Of a DNA stretch of 64,000 nt, positions 10,315-21,024 are shown piece after piece (the first letter of the stretch is position 1; the number at the start of each line of letters is the position of its first letter). Under the pieces are notes generated by a model. It did not search any database. It saw only the letters and a list, made by a program, of their open reading frames with translations, and was not told the origin of the DNA. The position numbers were made by a program, and so were the translations under genes. The DNA is from Wenjunlia tyrosinilytica (GTDB taxonomy: Bacteria > Actinomycetota > Actinomycetes > Streptomycetales > Streptomycetaceae): assembly GCF_014646055.1 (NCBI RefSeq), contig NZ_BMMS01000004.1, forward strand, positions 124,001-188,000, in the 5' to 3' direction.

Positions 10315-11918
10315 TGCTGCCCTTCGCGCCGTCGCGGCCCTCCCGCTTCAAGCTGCCGCGCCCGCACACCCTGCGCGGCAGGCTCACCCTGACCAATGTG
10401 GCCCTGCTCGGGGCGGCGCTGGTGCTGGCCGGCGCGGGCAGCCTGTGGGGGATGTACAGCCTCCTGCTCGGCGAGATCGACGACACGCTGAAGGCCAAGA
10501 CCCACGCGGTGCAGCACACCCCGCTGACGCTGGAGTCGATCCGGGCCATGTGCGCCGTCGCCGGGATCCTCGACAAGGCCTCCTCGGGGAAGTCCACACG
10601 GGCGGTGTTCGGGCAGGAACCGCTCGCCGTGCTCGATCCGGACGGGCGTGTCGCGCCGGTCTGCGGGACGGGCTCGGGCGAGGCCGCCGTCGAGTGCAGG
10701 CATCTCGCCGAGGCGGTCCGCGACCCGGGGGCGCTGGCCGCCTCCGGCGACGGGGAGACCGTGCGCCTTCCCGAGGGGTATGTACGGGTGACGGCGGCCC
10801 GGCTCGACGACGGCAGTGTCGTCCTGTCCGGGATCCGCATCAACGGCGTGCGTGACGCCGTCCACAAGCTGCTCGTCCTCGAGGTCGCCGCCGGCGCCGC
10901 CCTGCTGGGGCTGCTCGCCGCGCTGTCCATGGCGGGCTCGCGGCGCAAGCTGCGTCCGCTGGAGGACATGGTCCGCACCGCCTCCGCCATCGCCGAGGGC
11001 GATCTGTCGCGCCGGGTCGGCGTGGACGACGGGACCGCGGAGGTGGCCCAGCTCAGCACCGCGCTCAACACGATGCTCCATCAGATAGAGGGCGCCTTCC
11101 AGACCCGCGAGCACGCCACCGCCCAGCTGCGGCAGTTCGTCGGCGACGCCTCCCACGAGTTGCGGACCCCGCTGGCGTCCATCCGGGGCTACCTCCAGCT
11201 GTACGAGAAGGGGATGCTCGACCAGGACGAGCAGAAGCGGGCGCTGGGGCGGGTGAGCGCCGAGGCCGAGCGCATGGGCCACCTGGTCGACGAGTTGCTC
11301 GTGCTCGCCCGCCTCGACCAGCGGCCCGCGCTGCGCAGGGCGCCGGTGGACCTGGCGGCGCTGGTCGCCGACGGGGTGGCGGACCTGCGGGCGCAGCAGC
11401 CGGAGCGGCCCGTGGAGGTGCGGGTCCCGGAGGCGGTGCACGTGCTGGGCGAGGAGGCGCAACTGCGCAAGGTCGTCGCCAATCTGCTGGGGAACGTACG
11501 CACTCACACGCCCGCGACGTGCCCCGTGGTGGTGGAGGTCCGCGACGGCGGGGGCGAGGCGGTGCTGAGGATCGCCGACTCCGGACCGGGGATGCGGGCG
11601 CAGGACGCGGCACGGGTCTTCGACCGGTTCTTCCGGGCGAACGCGGACCGGGCCAGGCTCACGGGCGGCAGCGGCCTGGGCATGTCCATCGTGCAGGCGG
11701 TGGTCGAGACGCACGGCGGGCGGGTGACGCTGTCCACCGCGCCCGGGGAGGGGCTGGCCGTGGAGGTGCGGCTGCCGTCGCCGTCCCCCGCGCGCGGGGA
11801 GGTTCAGGCGCGCGGGGAGGCTCAGGCGCGCGGCGAGGCGAGCTCGACGACGGTGATGTCCGGGGGCGCGGCGACGCGCACCGGCGGTCCCCAGAACCCG
11901 GCTCCGCGCGTGACGTAG
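10314..11918 (+). CDS. Sensor histidine kinase, OmpR-pair partner
   Basis: Membrane histidine kinase of about 534 residues. Two transmembrane segments (about 26-50 and 186-207) frame an extracytoplasmic sensor region that contains three Cys residues; then HAMP, the dimerisation H-box FVGDASHELRTPLASI with His281, N box NLLGNVRTHTP, G1 ADSGPGM and G2 GGSGLGMSI. The start is either ATG 10314 (overlapping the regulator stop) or GTG 10308. The C-terminus after residue 485 is a repetitive Ala-Arg-Gly-Glu tail (ARGEVQ, ARGEAQ, ARGEA), and the last 97 bases overlap the convergent metallophosphoesterase gene, suggesting run-on past an older stop. Confidence 0.93.
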   Translation: MLPFAPSRPSRFKLPRPHTLRGRLTLTNVALLGAALVLAGAGSLWGMYSLLLGEIDDTLKAKTHAVQHTPLTLESIRAMCAVAGILDKASSGKSTRAVFGQEPLAVLDPDGRVAPVCGTGSGEAAVECRHLAEAVRDPGALAASGDGETVRLPEGYVRVTAARLDDGSVVLSGIRINGVRDAVHKLLVLEVAAGAALLGLLAALSMAGSRRKLRPLEDMVRTASAIAEGDLSRRVGVDDGTAEVAQLSTALNTMLHQIEGAFQTREHATAQLRQFVGDASHELRTPLASIRGYLQLYEKGMLDQDEQKRALGRVSAEAERMGHLVDELLVLARLDQRPALRRAPVDLAALVADGVADLRAQQPERPVEVRVPEAVHVLGEEAQLRKVVANLLGNVRTHTPATCPVVVEVRDGGGEAVLRIADSGPGMRAQDAARVFDRFFRANADRARLTGGSGLGMSIVQAVVETHGGRVTLSTAPGEGLAVEVRLPSPSPARGEVQARGEAQARGEASSTTVMSGGAATRTGGPQNPAPRVT

Positions 11919-13375
11919 AGCTGGGTGTCGCCGTAGCGCTCCAGGCCCGCGACGGTGGGGTTGGGCAGGGCTGCGATCAGGTCGCCCGGCCACATCTGGC
12001 CGCCGTGGGTGTGCCCGGACAGCTGGAGGTCGACGTGGTGCCGGACGGCCTCGTGGATCTGGACGGGCTGGTGGGCGAGGAGCACACAGGCCCGCGCCGG
12101 GTCGCGGTCGCCGAGGGCCTTGCCGAAGTCGGGTCCCTGGCCTTCGCTCTCGCCGCCGAGGTCATTGACGCCGGCGAGGTCGAAGCCGGGGACCTCGACG
12201 CGGGCGTTCTCCAGGGGGTGCACCCCGAGGGAGCGCACGTGGTCGACCCACTCGGCGGCGCCGGAGAAGTATTCGTGGTTGCCGGTGACGAAGAAGCTTC
12301 CATGGCGGGACCGCAGCCGTGCGAGGGGTTCGGCGGCCCGGCCGAGGTCGTGGACGCTGCCGTCCACGAGGTCCCCGACGACGGCGACGAGGTCGGGCCG
12401 GGTGCGGTTGACGGTGTCCACGATCCGCTGGGTGTGCGCCCGGCCGAGGATCGGCCCGAGATGGATGTCACTGACAACGGCGATCCGGAACCCGTGCCCC
12501 TGCGGCCCGAGCTTGGCAAGCGGCACGGTGACCCTCTTCACCCGCGGCGGCCCGAGCGCGGTCCGCATCCCGTACCCCACGGTGCCGGTGGCCACGACCC
12601 CCGCGGCAATCGCGACGCCCCGGCTGACGAACAACCGCCGAGAGGCTTCCCCGGCGCTGCCCGCCGGGCTCGTGGAGGGGCGGGCCGCGAAGGCGTCCGC
12701 CACCGCCGGGCCGCCCGGGACGGCTTCGGGACCGCGGTGGTGCGCGGGTTCGGCCGCGCGGGCACCGGCGGCCGGCGCGGCCGACCGGTCCTGGGTGGCG
12801 GGATCGCCCCCGAGGGCTTCCGCGCTGCCACGCCCGGCGGCTTGCGCCGCGCGGGCACCGGGCCGACGGCCCTGGCCCGTGGCGGCCCCGACCTGACCGC
12901 CCCGCGCACGGGCGGCTTCGGCCGCGGAAGCGGCATCGGCCACCGCCGCGCCCTCCAGACCGTCCCCAGGGGCTTCGGTGTCGCGGTGGTGTGCGGCTTC
13001 GGCCGCGCAGAGCCGGGGACGACCGTCCTGGGCCGTGCCCGCGCCCCGTTCGCGTGTCGCCCTGTGGCGCAGGGCCCGTAGCAGGAGGGGGCGGGCCGCC
13101 TCTCCCACGAGGAGGGGGAGGGTGAGGTAGAGGATCATGGCCAGCCACAGGTAGCCGGGCCAGGCGAGGAAGCGCTCGGCGGCCAGGGGGATCTCTCGGC
13201 CGCCCACGATCGCGGCGACCGTGGTGAGGCCGAGGAGGGCCACGGCCGCGGTTCCCGCCTTCCGCGCGACGCCCCCGCGCGCCGTGGTGTCGCGGACGAG
13301 CCGCCACCACAGGTAGAAGTGGACCCCGAAGAGGAGCCCGAGCGCGAGGACCAGGAACAGCAACAAGAGCGCCAC
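11822..13375 (-). CDS. Membrane-bound metallophosphoesterase
   Basis: Calcineurin-type phosphoesterase, 517 residues, similar to YkuE/YaeI-type enzymes that act at the membrane. The N-terminal 110 residues hold about four hydrophobic helices. After a fifth hydrophobic stretch comes the catalytic domain with FRIAVVSDIHLG (metal ligands Asp and His), VAVVGDLVDG (GD), FFVTGNHEYF (GNHE) and LSGHTHGGQMWPGD (GHxH). Between the first helices and the catalytic part is an unusual insert of about 130 residues, rich in Ala, Gly, Arg and Pro with few hydrophobics. The 3' end overlaps the convergent kinase gene by 97 bases. Substrate unknown. Confidence 0.9.
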   Translation of the reverse strand: MALLLLFLVLALGLLFGVHFYLWWRLVRDTTARGGVARKAGTAAVALLGLTTVAAIVGGREIPLAAERFLAWPGYLWLAMILYLTLPLLVGEAARPLLLRALRHRATRERGAGTAQDGRPRLCAAEAAHHRDTEAPGDGLEGAAVADAASAAEAARARGGQVGAATGQGRRPGARAAQAAGRGSAEALGGDPATQDRSAAPAAGARAAEPAHHRGPEAVPGGPAVADAFAARPSTSPAGSAGEASRRLFVSRGVAIAAGVVATGTVGYGMRTALGPPRVKRVTVPLAKLGPQGHGFRIAVVSDIHLGPILGRAHTQRIVDTVNRTRPDLVAVVGDLVDGSVHDLGRAAEPLARLRSRHGSFFVTGNHEYFSGAAEWVDHVRSLGVHPLENARVEVPGFDLAGVNDLGGESEGQGPDFGKALGDRDPARACVLLAHQPVQIHEAVRHHVDLQLSGHTHGGQMWPGDLIAALPNPTVAGLERYGDTQLYVTRGAGFWGPPVRVAAPPDITVVELASPRA

Positions 13376-13463
13376 GCGCAGACCCTATCCGCAGGGCCCT
13401 GCCCCCGTCCCGCCGGGACGGCCCGAGGCGGACCCGCCCGGCAGCCCCCGCATACTGGTGGGC

Positions 13464-13718
13464 ATGAAGCTCAGCCGCCCCGTGTCCTGGTTCCTCGTCG
13501 CCTTCGGCGTGTGGAGCTGGATCGTCTGGACCACCTTTGTGAAGAACCTCTGGAAGGACGCCGGCGGGCTCGCCTTCGACAACGGCGACCCGACCGGTTA
13601 CTTCTGGGTGCACCTCACGCTCGCGATCGTCTCGTTCCTCCTCGGCACCGCCATCGGCGTCCTCGGCGTCCGCGGACTGCGCGCGTCCCGCCGCGACGCC
13701 ACCGCCGACCCCGCCTGA
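13464..13718 (+). CDS. SCO4848-family small membrane protein
   Basis: An 84-residue protein with two transmembrane helices (about 5-25 and 47-70), starting MKLSRPVSWFLVAFGVWSWI and ending in a charged tail. I recognise it as the family named after S. coelicolor SCO4848, whose function is unknown. In-frame GTG at 13458 gives two more residues; ATG at 13464 is preferred because it gives the normal family start. It sits directly before the D-Ala-D-Ala carboxypeptidase gene on the same strand (132-base gap), so a role at the cell envelope is possible, but this is only guilt by neighbour. Confidence 0.82.
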   Translation: MKLSRPVSWFLVAFGVWSWIVWTTFVKNLWKDAGGLAFDNGDPTGYFWVHLTLAIVSFLLGTAIGVLGVRGLRASRRDATADPA

Positions 13719-13850
13719 CCCCCGTTCGGGGTGCAGGTCCGCGACGGCGTCAGGGCCGGTTGGGTTTCACTACGTTGCGATGAGAGACATCACTCGAATG
13801 CCGCCGATTATCAGCCCGGAATTGCCATTTCGGGCAGGTACGGTCTCCGC

Positions 13851-15233
13851 GTGCGTCTCTCCAACACTGCTGCCGCAGCGGCACTGACCGCTGCCGCCCT
13901 CCTCGCGCCCGCGGGCCGCGCCGCCGCGGCTCATGACGAGTCCGACCACCCCAACCCGCCCAAGCGCATGTCCGCCCTCGGCGGCGACCTGCTGGGCAAG
14001 CGGGGCACCCAGGTCCACCTGGCGCCGGGAGCCCCCCGTATCCCCAAGGGCCTGACGGGGCTGTCGTGGATCGTCGCCGACGCGGAGAGCGGCGAGGTGC
14101 TCGCCTCGCACAACGCGCACTGGAGGCTGGCCCCGGCGAGCACCCTGAAGATGCTGTTCGCCGACACCGTGCTGCCGAAGTTCCCCCGCGACGCCGAGCA
14201 CAAGGTGACCCTCGCCGACCTGGCCGACGTCCAGGCGGGCAGCAGCCTCGTCGGCGTCAAGGAGGACTTCAGCTACACGGTCCACGACATGTGGCTCGGA
14301 GTCTTCCTCGCCTCCGGAAACGACGCGGTGCATGTCCTGGCGGCGATGAACGGCGGCGTGAGGAAGACCGTCGAGGAGATGCAGGCCGAGGCCGAGAACC
14401 TGCGGGCCCACGACACCCATGTCGTCTCCCCGGACGGCTTCGACGCCCCCGGCCAGGTCTCCTCCGCCTACGACCTCACGCTCTTCGCCCGCGCCGGACT
14501 CCAGAACCCCGACTTCCGCGAGTACTGCGGCACCGCCACCGCGAAGTTCCCCGGCGGCTGGGTGAAGACCAAGAAGGGCAAGGACGACGGCAAGGGCGGC
14601 AAGGGGGACGACAAGCCGGGCGGCAGCCGCGCCAAGAACGGCAAGGGCGGGGCGAAGGGCAAGGCGCGCAAGCGGGAGATGTACGCCATCCAGAACACCA
14701 ATCGCCTGCTCACCGGCGCCTGGGGCATGACCCCGTACAGGGGCCTCATCGGCGTCAAGAACGGCTACACCTCGCACGCCGGAAACACCTTCACCGGCGC
14801 CGCGCAACGCGGTGGCCGCACCCTCCTCGTCACCGTGATGCACCCGGAGTCCGGCGGCAACAACGTCTACGAGGAGGCCTCCGACCTTCTCGACTGGGGC
14901 TTCAAGGCGGCGGGCAAGGTGGATCCGGTCGGCGTCCTGGTGGCACCGAAGACCGTCCACAAGTCCCCCGCCAACCCCGGGGACAAGGGCAACGCCCCCC
15001 ATGGCGCCCACCAGAAGGGCTCCCCGGCGGGCGGTCCTGAGGCGGGCCTCGCCTCGTCGAACCAGGGTTCGGCGGGCATGTGGACGGCACTGGGACTGGC
15101 CGGCGGAACGCTTGCCCTGCTCGGCGGGGCGGTGCTGGTGGTGCATCGCAGGTGGCCGCTGCCGGACCTGGTGGGCGGGGTCAGGAAGCGCGAGCGGCCC
15201 GGTGGCCGCGGACCCGGCCCCGACTCCCGTTGA
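13851..15233 (+). CDS. D-alanyl-D-alanine carboxypeptidase, membrane-anchored
   Basis: Serine peptidase S11 (penicillin-binding protein 5 type) that trims the terminal D-Ala from peptidoglycan stem peptides outside the membrane. From the GTG at 13851 there is a signal peptide (about residues 1-27), then motifs SxxK (Ser97-Thr-Leu-Lys100), SxN (Ser155-Gly-Asn157) and, in place of KTG, Lys303-Asn-Gly305. A Lys/Gly-rich insert at residues 239-275 splits the domain. A Pro/Gly linker leads to a C-terminal helix (about 410-428) and a basic tail, so it is anchored. An in-frame start at 13731 would add 40 residues without signal character. Its 3' end overlaps the yihY-like gene by 53 bases. Confidence 0.9.
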   Translation: MRLSNTAAAAALTAAALLAPAGRAAAAHDESDHPNPPKRMSALGGDLLGKRGTQVHLAPGAPRIPKGLTGLSWIVADAESGEVLASHNAHWRLAPASTLKMLFADTVLPKFPRDAEHKVTLADLADVQAGSSLVGVKEDFSYTVHDMWLGVFLASGNDAVHVLAAMNGGVRKTVEEMQAEAENLRAHDTHVVSPDGFDAPGQVSSAYDLTLFARAGLQNPDFREYCGTATAKFPGGWVKTKKGKDDGKGGKGDDKPGGSRAKNGKGGAKGKARKREMYAIQNTNRLLTGAWGMTPYRGLIGVKNGYTSHAGNTFTGAAQRGGRTLLVTVMHPESGGNNVYEEASDLLDWGFKAAGKVDPVGVLVAPKTVHKSPANPGDKGNAPHGAHQKGSPAGGPEAGLASSNQGSAGMWTALGLAGGTLALLGGAVLVVHRRWPLPDLVGGVRKRERPGGRGPGPDSR

Positions 15234-16251
15234 CCTTCTCGGCGTTCACATGGTCCCCGTGAGTGCCTGAAGCCGCTTCAGTCCCGTGGGCCTCGCGGGC
15301 CGCCCGAGCCCCTTCGCCCCGGCCGGGGCTCCCGTCGCGCTCGGTGCGTCCCTCGAGCTCATCGGGGCTGACGCACTCGACCTCGCGCTCGTCGTGCCGC
15401 CGCCGCTCCTTCGCGGTGGCGGTCCAGGCGGCGCACAGCAGGAGCAGGCGCATCATGAAGTTCATCCACAGCAGCACGGCCACGGGCGTGCCGAAGGCGC
15501 CGTACATGCTCTTGCCCGCCACGCTCCCGAGGTAGCCGGACAGCAGCAGCTTGAGCAGTTCGAAGCCGACGGCGCCGATCAGCCCGGCCTGCACGAGGGA
15601 GCGGCGGCCGGGGTGGAGCCCGGGCAGCCAGCGCAGCAGGTAGACGACCAGCAGGAAGTCCGCCGCGATGGCGACACAGGTGCCCAGGACACGCAGGAGG
15701 ACGACACCGGCGCCATGGTGGTTCAGGCCCAGCCAGTCGGCGAGATGGCCGATCAGCGCCGTGGTCAGGGCCGAGGCGCCGACGGAGACGCACAGGACCG
15801 CGCCGAGGCCGAGCAGGACCGCGAGGTCCTTGCCCTTCCTGGCGAACACGTTCTCCTCGGCGTCCTCCACACGCCAGACGCCCCGGATGGAGCCGCGCAT
15901 GGTATCCACCCAGCCCAGTCCGGAGAACAGCAGGAGCACCGCACCGATGACTCCGACGGTGCCCGCGTTGCGCACCAGGGACTCGAGATCGAGCTGGTCG
16001 GACAGGAACGCGAACTGCTCGCCGACCTTCTTCTCGATCCTGTGGACCTGGCTGTTGGTGAGAAAGGCCGCGGCGACCGCCGCGGAGACGGCGATGAGCG
16101 GGAAGAGGGCGAGGAACCCCGCGTAGGTCGCGGCAGCCGCCAGCCGGTCGCCCCTGGCCTCGCTGTAGTGGTCCCACGCCCGCCAGGCATGGGTCTTCGT
16201 CAGCCGGGCGATCCCGGGGCCCACCCATGGAATCCTGGTCAACCAATCCAT
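15181..16251 (-). CDS. YihY/BrkB-family membrane protein
   Basis: A 356-residue protein of the YihY/virulence factor BrkB family, formerly and wrongly called RNase BN; the molecular role is unknown. Six hydrophobic helices are seen, beginning after YSEARGDRLAAAATYAGFLALFP, which is the family signature. The conserved GWVDTMRGSIRGVWRVEDAEENVFARK region and FELLKLLLSGYLG segment are present. The C-terminal 60 residues are hydrophilic (Glu/Arg/Gly) and not conserved. ATG at 16251 is the first Met of the reading frame with a normal family start (MDWLTRIPWVG). Convergent with the carboxypeptidase gene. Confidence 0.9.
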   Translation of the reverse strand: MDWLTRIPWVGPGIARLTKTHAWRAWDHYSEARGDRLAAAATYAGFLALFPLIAVSAAVAAAFLTNSQVHRIEKKVGEQFAFLSDQLDLESLVRNAGTVGVIGAVLLLFSGLGWVDTMRGSIRGVWRVEDAEENVFARKGKDLAVLLGLGAVLCVSVGASALTTALIGHLADWLGLNHHGAGVVLLRVLGTCVAIAADFLLVVYLLRWLPGLHPGRRSLVQAGLIGAVGFELLKLLLSGYLGSVAGKSMYGAFGTPVAVLLWMNFMMRLLLLCAAWTATAKERRRHDEREVECVSPDELEGRTERDGSPGRGEGARAAREAHGTEAASGTHGDHVNAEKVNGSRGRVRGHRAARAS

Positions 16252-16380
16252 GGCCCCCGTCTACCCCGCGATCCGGGGAGAACGCCTTGCCCCGCCCGTG
16301 CGGGCGGCGGCACTGCGCCGAACGGAGGAACGGCCGGGCCGCTCCACGCCCTGCTCACCCCCGGTGGTGGCACCGTTCAG

Positions 16381-16414
16381 CAGGCAGCGCCATTCAGCAG
16401 GCAGCGCCGTTCAG
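16381..16414. repeat. 17-base direct repeat at 2'-5' ligase gene end
   Basis: The unit CAGGCAGCGCCRTTCAG occurs at 16381-16397 and 16398-16414, with a partial copy just before. The second copy includes the stop codon of the 2'-5' RNA ligase-like gene. It looks like slippage DNA. Confidence 0.6.
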
Positions 16415-17031
16415 CGGCCGGAGGCAGCGGCGTCCGCGGCGCCGGTGGGCAGGTCCGCGTGGGAGGACTGGTGCGGCACGGTGGCCGTGTGGTCGGCCGG
16501 GAAGCCGAACTCGCGCTCCAGCCGCCACACCCCGTCGTCCCCCTGCTCGTAGAGGGCGAAGCCGGTCGCGACCCAGCTCGCGCGGAAGTCGGCCAGTGCC
16601 TCGAAGGCACGGTCGAGCGCCTCTTCGGCGATGCCGTGGGCGATGGTCACATGCGGGTGGTACGGGAACTGGAGCTCGCGCTCCAACGGGCCCGAGCGGA
16701 CCCGCTCCTGGAGCGTGCGGCACTCCTCGGCGCCGCGCACCAGACGGACGTAGACCACCGGGGACAGCGGGCGGAAGGTGTCGGTGCCGTCGAGGCGAAG
16801 CTCGAAGGGGCGGCCGCTCGCGGCGACCTCGGCGAGGTGGTCCTCGATGGCGGGAAGCGCCTCGGGGTCGACCTCGGTGGGCGGAAGGAGCGTCACGTGC
16901 GTGGGAATGCCAAGGGCCTGCGGGTCACCGAAACCCGCTCGGCGCTGCTGCAGCAAGCTGCCGAAAGGCTCCGGGACCGCGATCGACACTCCGATCGTGC
17001 TGGTCCCCACGCGGCTCTCCATTCCGTCCAT
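16411..17031 (-). CDS. 2'-5' RNA ligase / cyclic phosphodiesterase family protein
   Basis: A 206-residue member of the 2H phosphoesterase superfamily. The two HxT signatures are visible: THVTLLPP near residue 45 and HPHVTIAHG near residue 127, spaced as in LigT-like proteins. Such enzymes open or close 2',3'-cyclic phosphates or 2'-5' links, but the substrate in actinobacteria is not established. The start at 17031 (MDGMESRVG) is the first Met; a later start at Met4 is equally possible. The gene lies downstream of trpS on the same strand, separated by a strong terminator, so it is probably transcribed separately. Confidence 0.82.
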   Translation of the reverse strand: MDGMESRVGTSTIGVSIAVPEPFGSLLQQRRAGFGDPQALGIPTHVTLLPPTEVDPEALPAIEDHLAEVAASGRPFELRLDGTDTFRPLSPVVYVRLVRGAEECRTLQERVRSGPLERELQFPYHPHVTIAHGIAEEALDRAFEALADFRASWVATGFALYEQGDDGVWRLEREFGFPADHTATVPHQSSHADLPTGAADAAASGR

Positions 17032-17070
17032 TGTCTTTGCCGGGCATCGGCCCCGATACGGTCCACAGTC

Positions 17071-17104
17071 GCCGCCCGCCGGGACTTTCGTCCCGGCGGG
17101 CGGC
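17071..17104. terminator. Hairpin terminator after trpS
   Basis: A perfect 15-base-pair stem (17071-17085 with 17090-17104) with loop TTTC, beginning 15 bases after the trpS stop on the minus strand. Intrinsic terminator of the usual Streptomyces type without a U-tract. Confidence 0.85.
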
Positions 17105-17118
17105 CACCGCTTCGGCTC

Positions 17119-19535
<2,417 letters not shown>

Positions 19536-19739
19536 GGGACTTCCCCGTCGTGCCGCTCCCTCGTGGTCGCTTCCACGCTTGCCGAACGGACCATCGGCTC
19601 GCCAGTTGCGGCACCTTCACCCTAGCCGGTTTGCCGCGTCGCTCCAGCACGCAAGAAGAACGGTAGGCAAACCTGCCTTCGAGCGATAGAAATGGCTTCG
19701 AGTGCGCATAAGCAGCGCAGAATCGCAAGGGAGCGCCCA

Positions 19740-20969
19740 ATGACGACCGCAGCAGCGAACACGTCTTCCGAGCTGATCAGCGCCGCGGAAGCGCACAGCG
19801 CGCACAATTACCACCCCCTGCCCGTCGTGGTCGCCACCGCCGAGGGCGCCTGGATGACCGATGTGGAGGGCAAGCGCTACCTCGACATGCTCGCCGGGTA
19901 CTCGGCGCTGAACTTCGGGCACGGCAACCGCCGCCTGATCGACGCCGCCAAGGCCCAGCTGGAGCGGGTCACGCTCACCTCCCGCGCCTTCCACCACGAC
20001 CGGTTCGCGGCCTTCTGCACGGAGCTCGCCGAACTGTGCGGCATGGAGATGGTCCTGCCGATGAACACCGGCGCCGAGGCCGTGGAGACGGCCGTGAAGA
20101 CCGCCCGCAAATGGGGCTACAAGGTCAAGGGCGTCCCCGAGGGCCGGGCCAAGATCGTCGTGGCCGCCGACAACTTCCACGGCCGCACCACCACCATCAT
20201 CAGCTTCTCCACCGACCCCGAGGCCCGGGCCGACTTCGGCCCCTACACCCCGGGCTTCCAGGTCGTCCCCTACGGCGACATCGAGGCCCTGGACGCGGCC
20301 GTGGACGCCGACACCGTGGCGGTCCTGCTGGAGCCGATCCAGGGCGAGGCCGGGGTGCTGGTGCCGCCGCCGGGCTACCTCGCGGAGGTCCGGCGGATCA
20401 CCGCCGAGCGCGACACCCTGTTCATCGCCGACGAGATCCAGTCGGGACTGGGCCGGACGGGCAGGACGTTCGCCTGCGAGCACGAGGACGTCGTGCCCGA
20501 CATGTACATCCTCGGCAAGGCGCTGGGCGGCGGGGTCGTACCGGTCTCCGCGGTGGTCTCCTCGGCCGCCGTGCTCGGGGTGTTCCAGCCCGGCGAGCAC
20601 GGGTCGACGTTCGGCGGCAACCCGCTTGCCTGCGCGGTGGCGCTGGAGGTCGTCGCGATGCTGCGCACGGGCGAGTTCCAGGCCCGCGCCACCGAGCTCG
20701 GCGACCACCTGCACCAGGAGCTGCGCCGCTTCGAGAGCGCGGGCGCGGTCACCGCTATCCGCGGACGGGGCCTGTGGGCGGGTGTGGACATCGCCTTCGA
20801 CCACGGCACGGGCCGCCAGGTCTCGCAGGCGCTCATGGAACGCGGGGTGCTGGTGAAGGACACCCACGGGCAGACGATCCGCATCGCCCCGCCGCTGGTC
20901 ATCAGCAAGGACGACCTGGACTGGGGGCTCGGCCACCTGCGGGAGGTGCTGGGGGCGCGCTCCGCCTAG
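19740..20969 (+). CDS. rocD: Ornithine aminotransferase
   Basis: Class III PLP aminotransferase turning ornithine and 2-oxoglutarate into glutamate semialdehyde, part of arginine/proline metabolism. The 409-residue protein has the OAT-specific start YHPLPVVVATAEGAWMTDVEG, LDMLAGYSALNFGHGN, the metal/PLP blocks LFIADEIQSGLGRTG and the PLP lysine in MYILGKALGGG (Lys260). AAGGGAG precedes the ATG at 19740; an in-frame Met 16 codons earlier lacks a ribosome site. It stands alone between glyA (divergent) and a DMT-like gene. No arginase gene is next to it. Confidence 0.94.
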   Translation: MTTAAANTSSELISAAEAHSAHNYHPLPVVVATAEGAWMTDVEGKRYLDMLAGYSALNFGHGNRRLIDAAKAQLERVTLTSRAFHHDRFAAFCTELAELCGMEMVLPMNTGAEAVETAVKTARKWGYKVKGVPEGRAKIVVAADNFHGRTTTIISFSTDPEARADFGPYTPGFQVVPYGDIEALDAAVDADTVAVLLEPIQGEAGVLVPPPGYLAEVRRITAERDTLFIADEIQSGLGRTGRTFACEHEDVVPDMYILGKALGGGVVPVSAVVSSAAVLGVFQPGEHGSTFGGNPLACAVALEVVAMLRTGEFQARATELGDHLHQELRRFESAGAVTAIRGRGLWAGVDIAFDHGTGRQVSQALMERGVLVKDTHGQTIRIAPPLVISKDDLDWGLGHLREVLGARSA

Positions 20970-21024
20970 GTCCGGCGCCCGGGCCCGCGCGGGGTCCCGG
21001 GGCACGAGCGCGTAGGGTCCCGGC

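Noticed and set aside
19536-19739. Glycine or folate riboswitch before glyA
   Set aside because: No conserved aptamer core could be found in the 204-base gap; it probably holds two ordinary divergent promoters.
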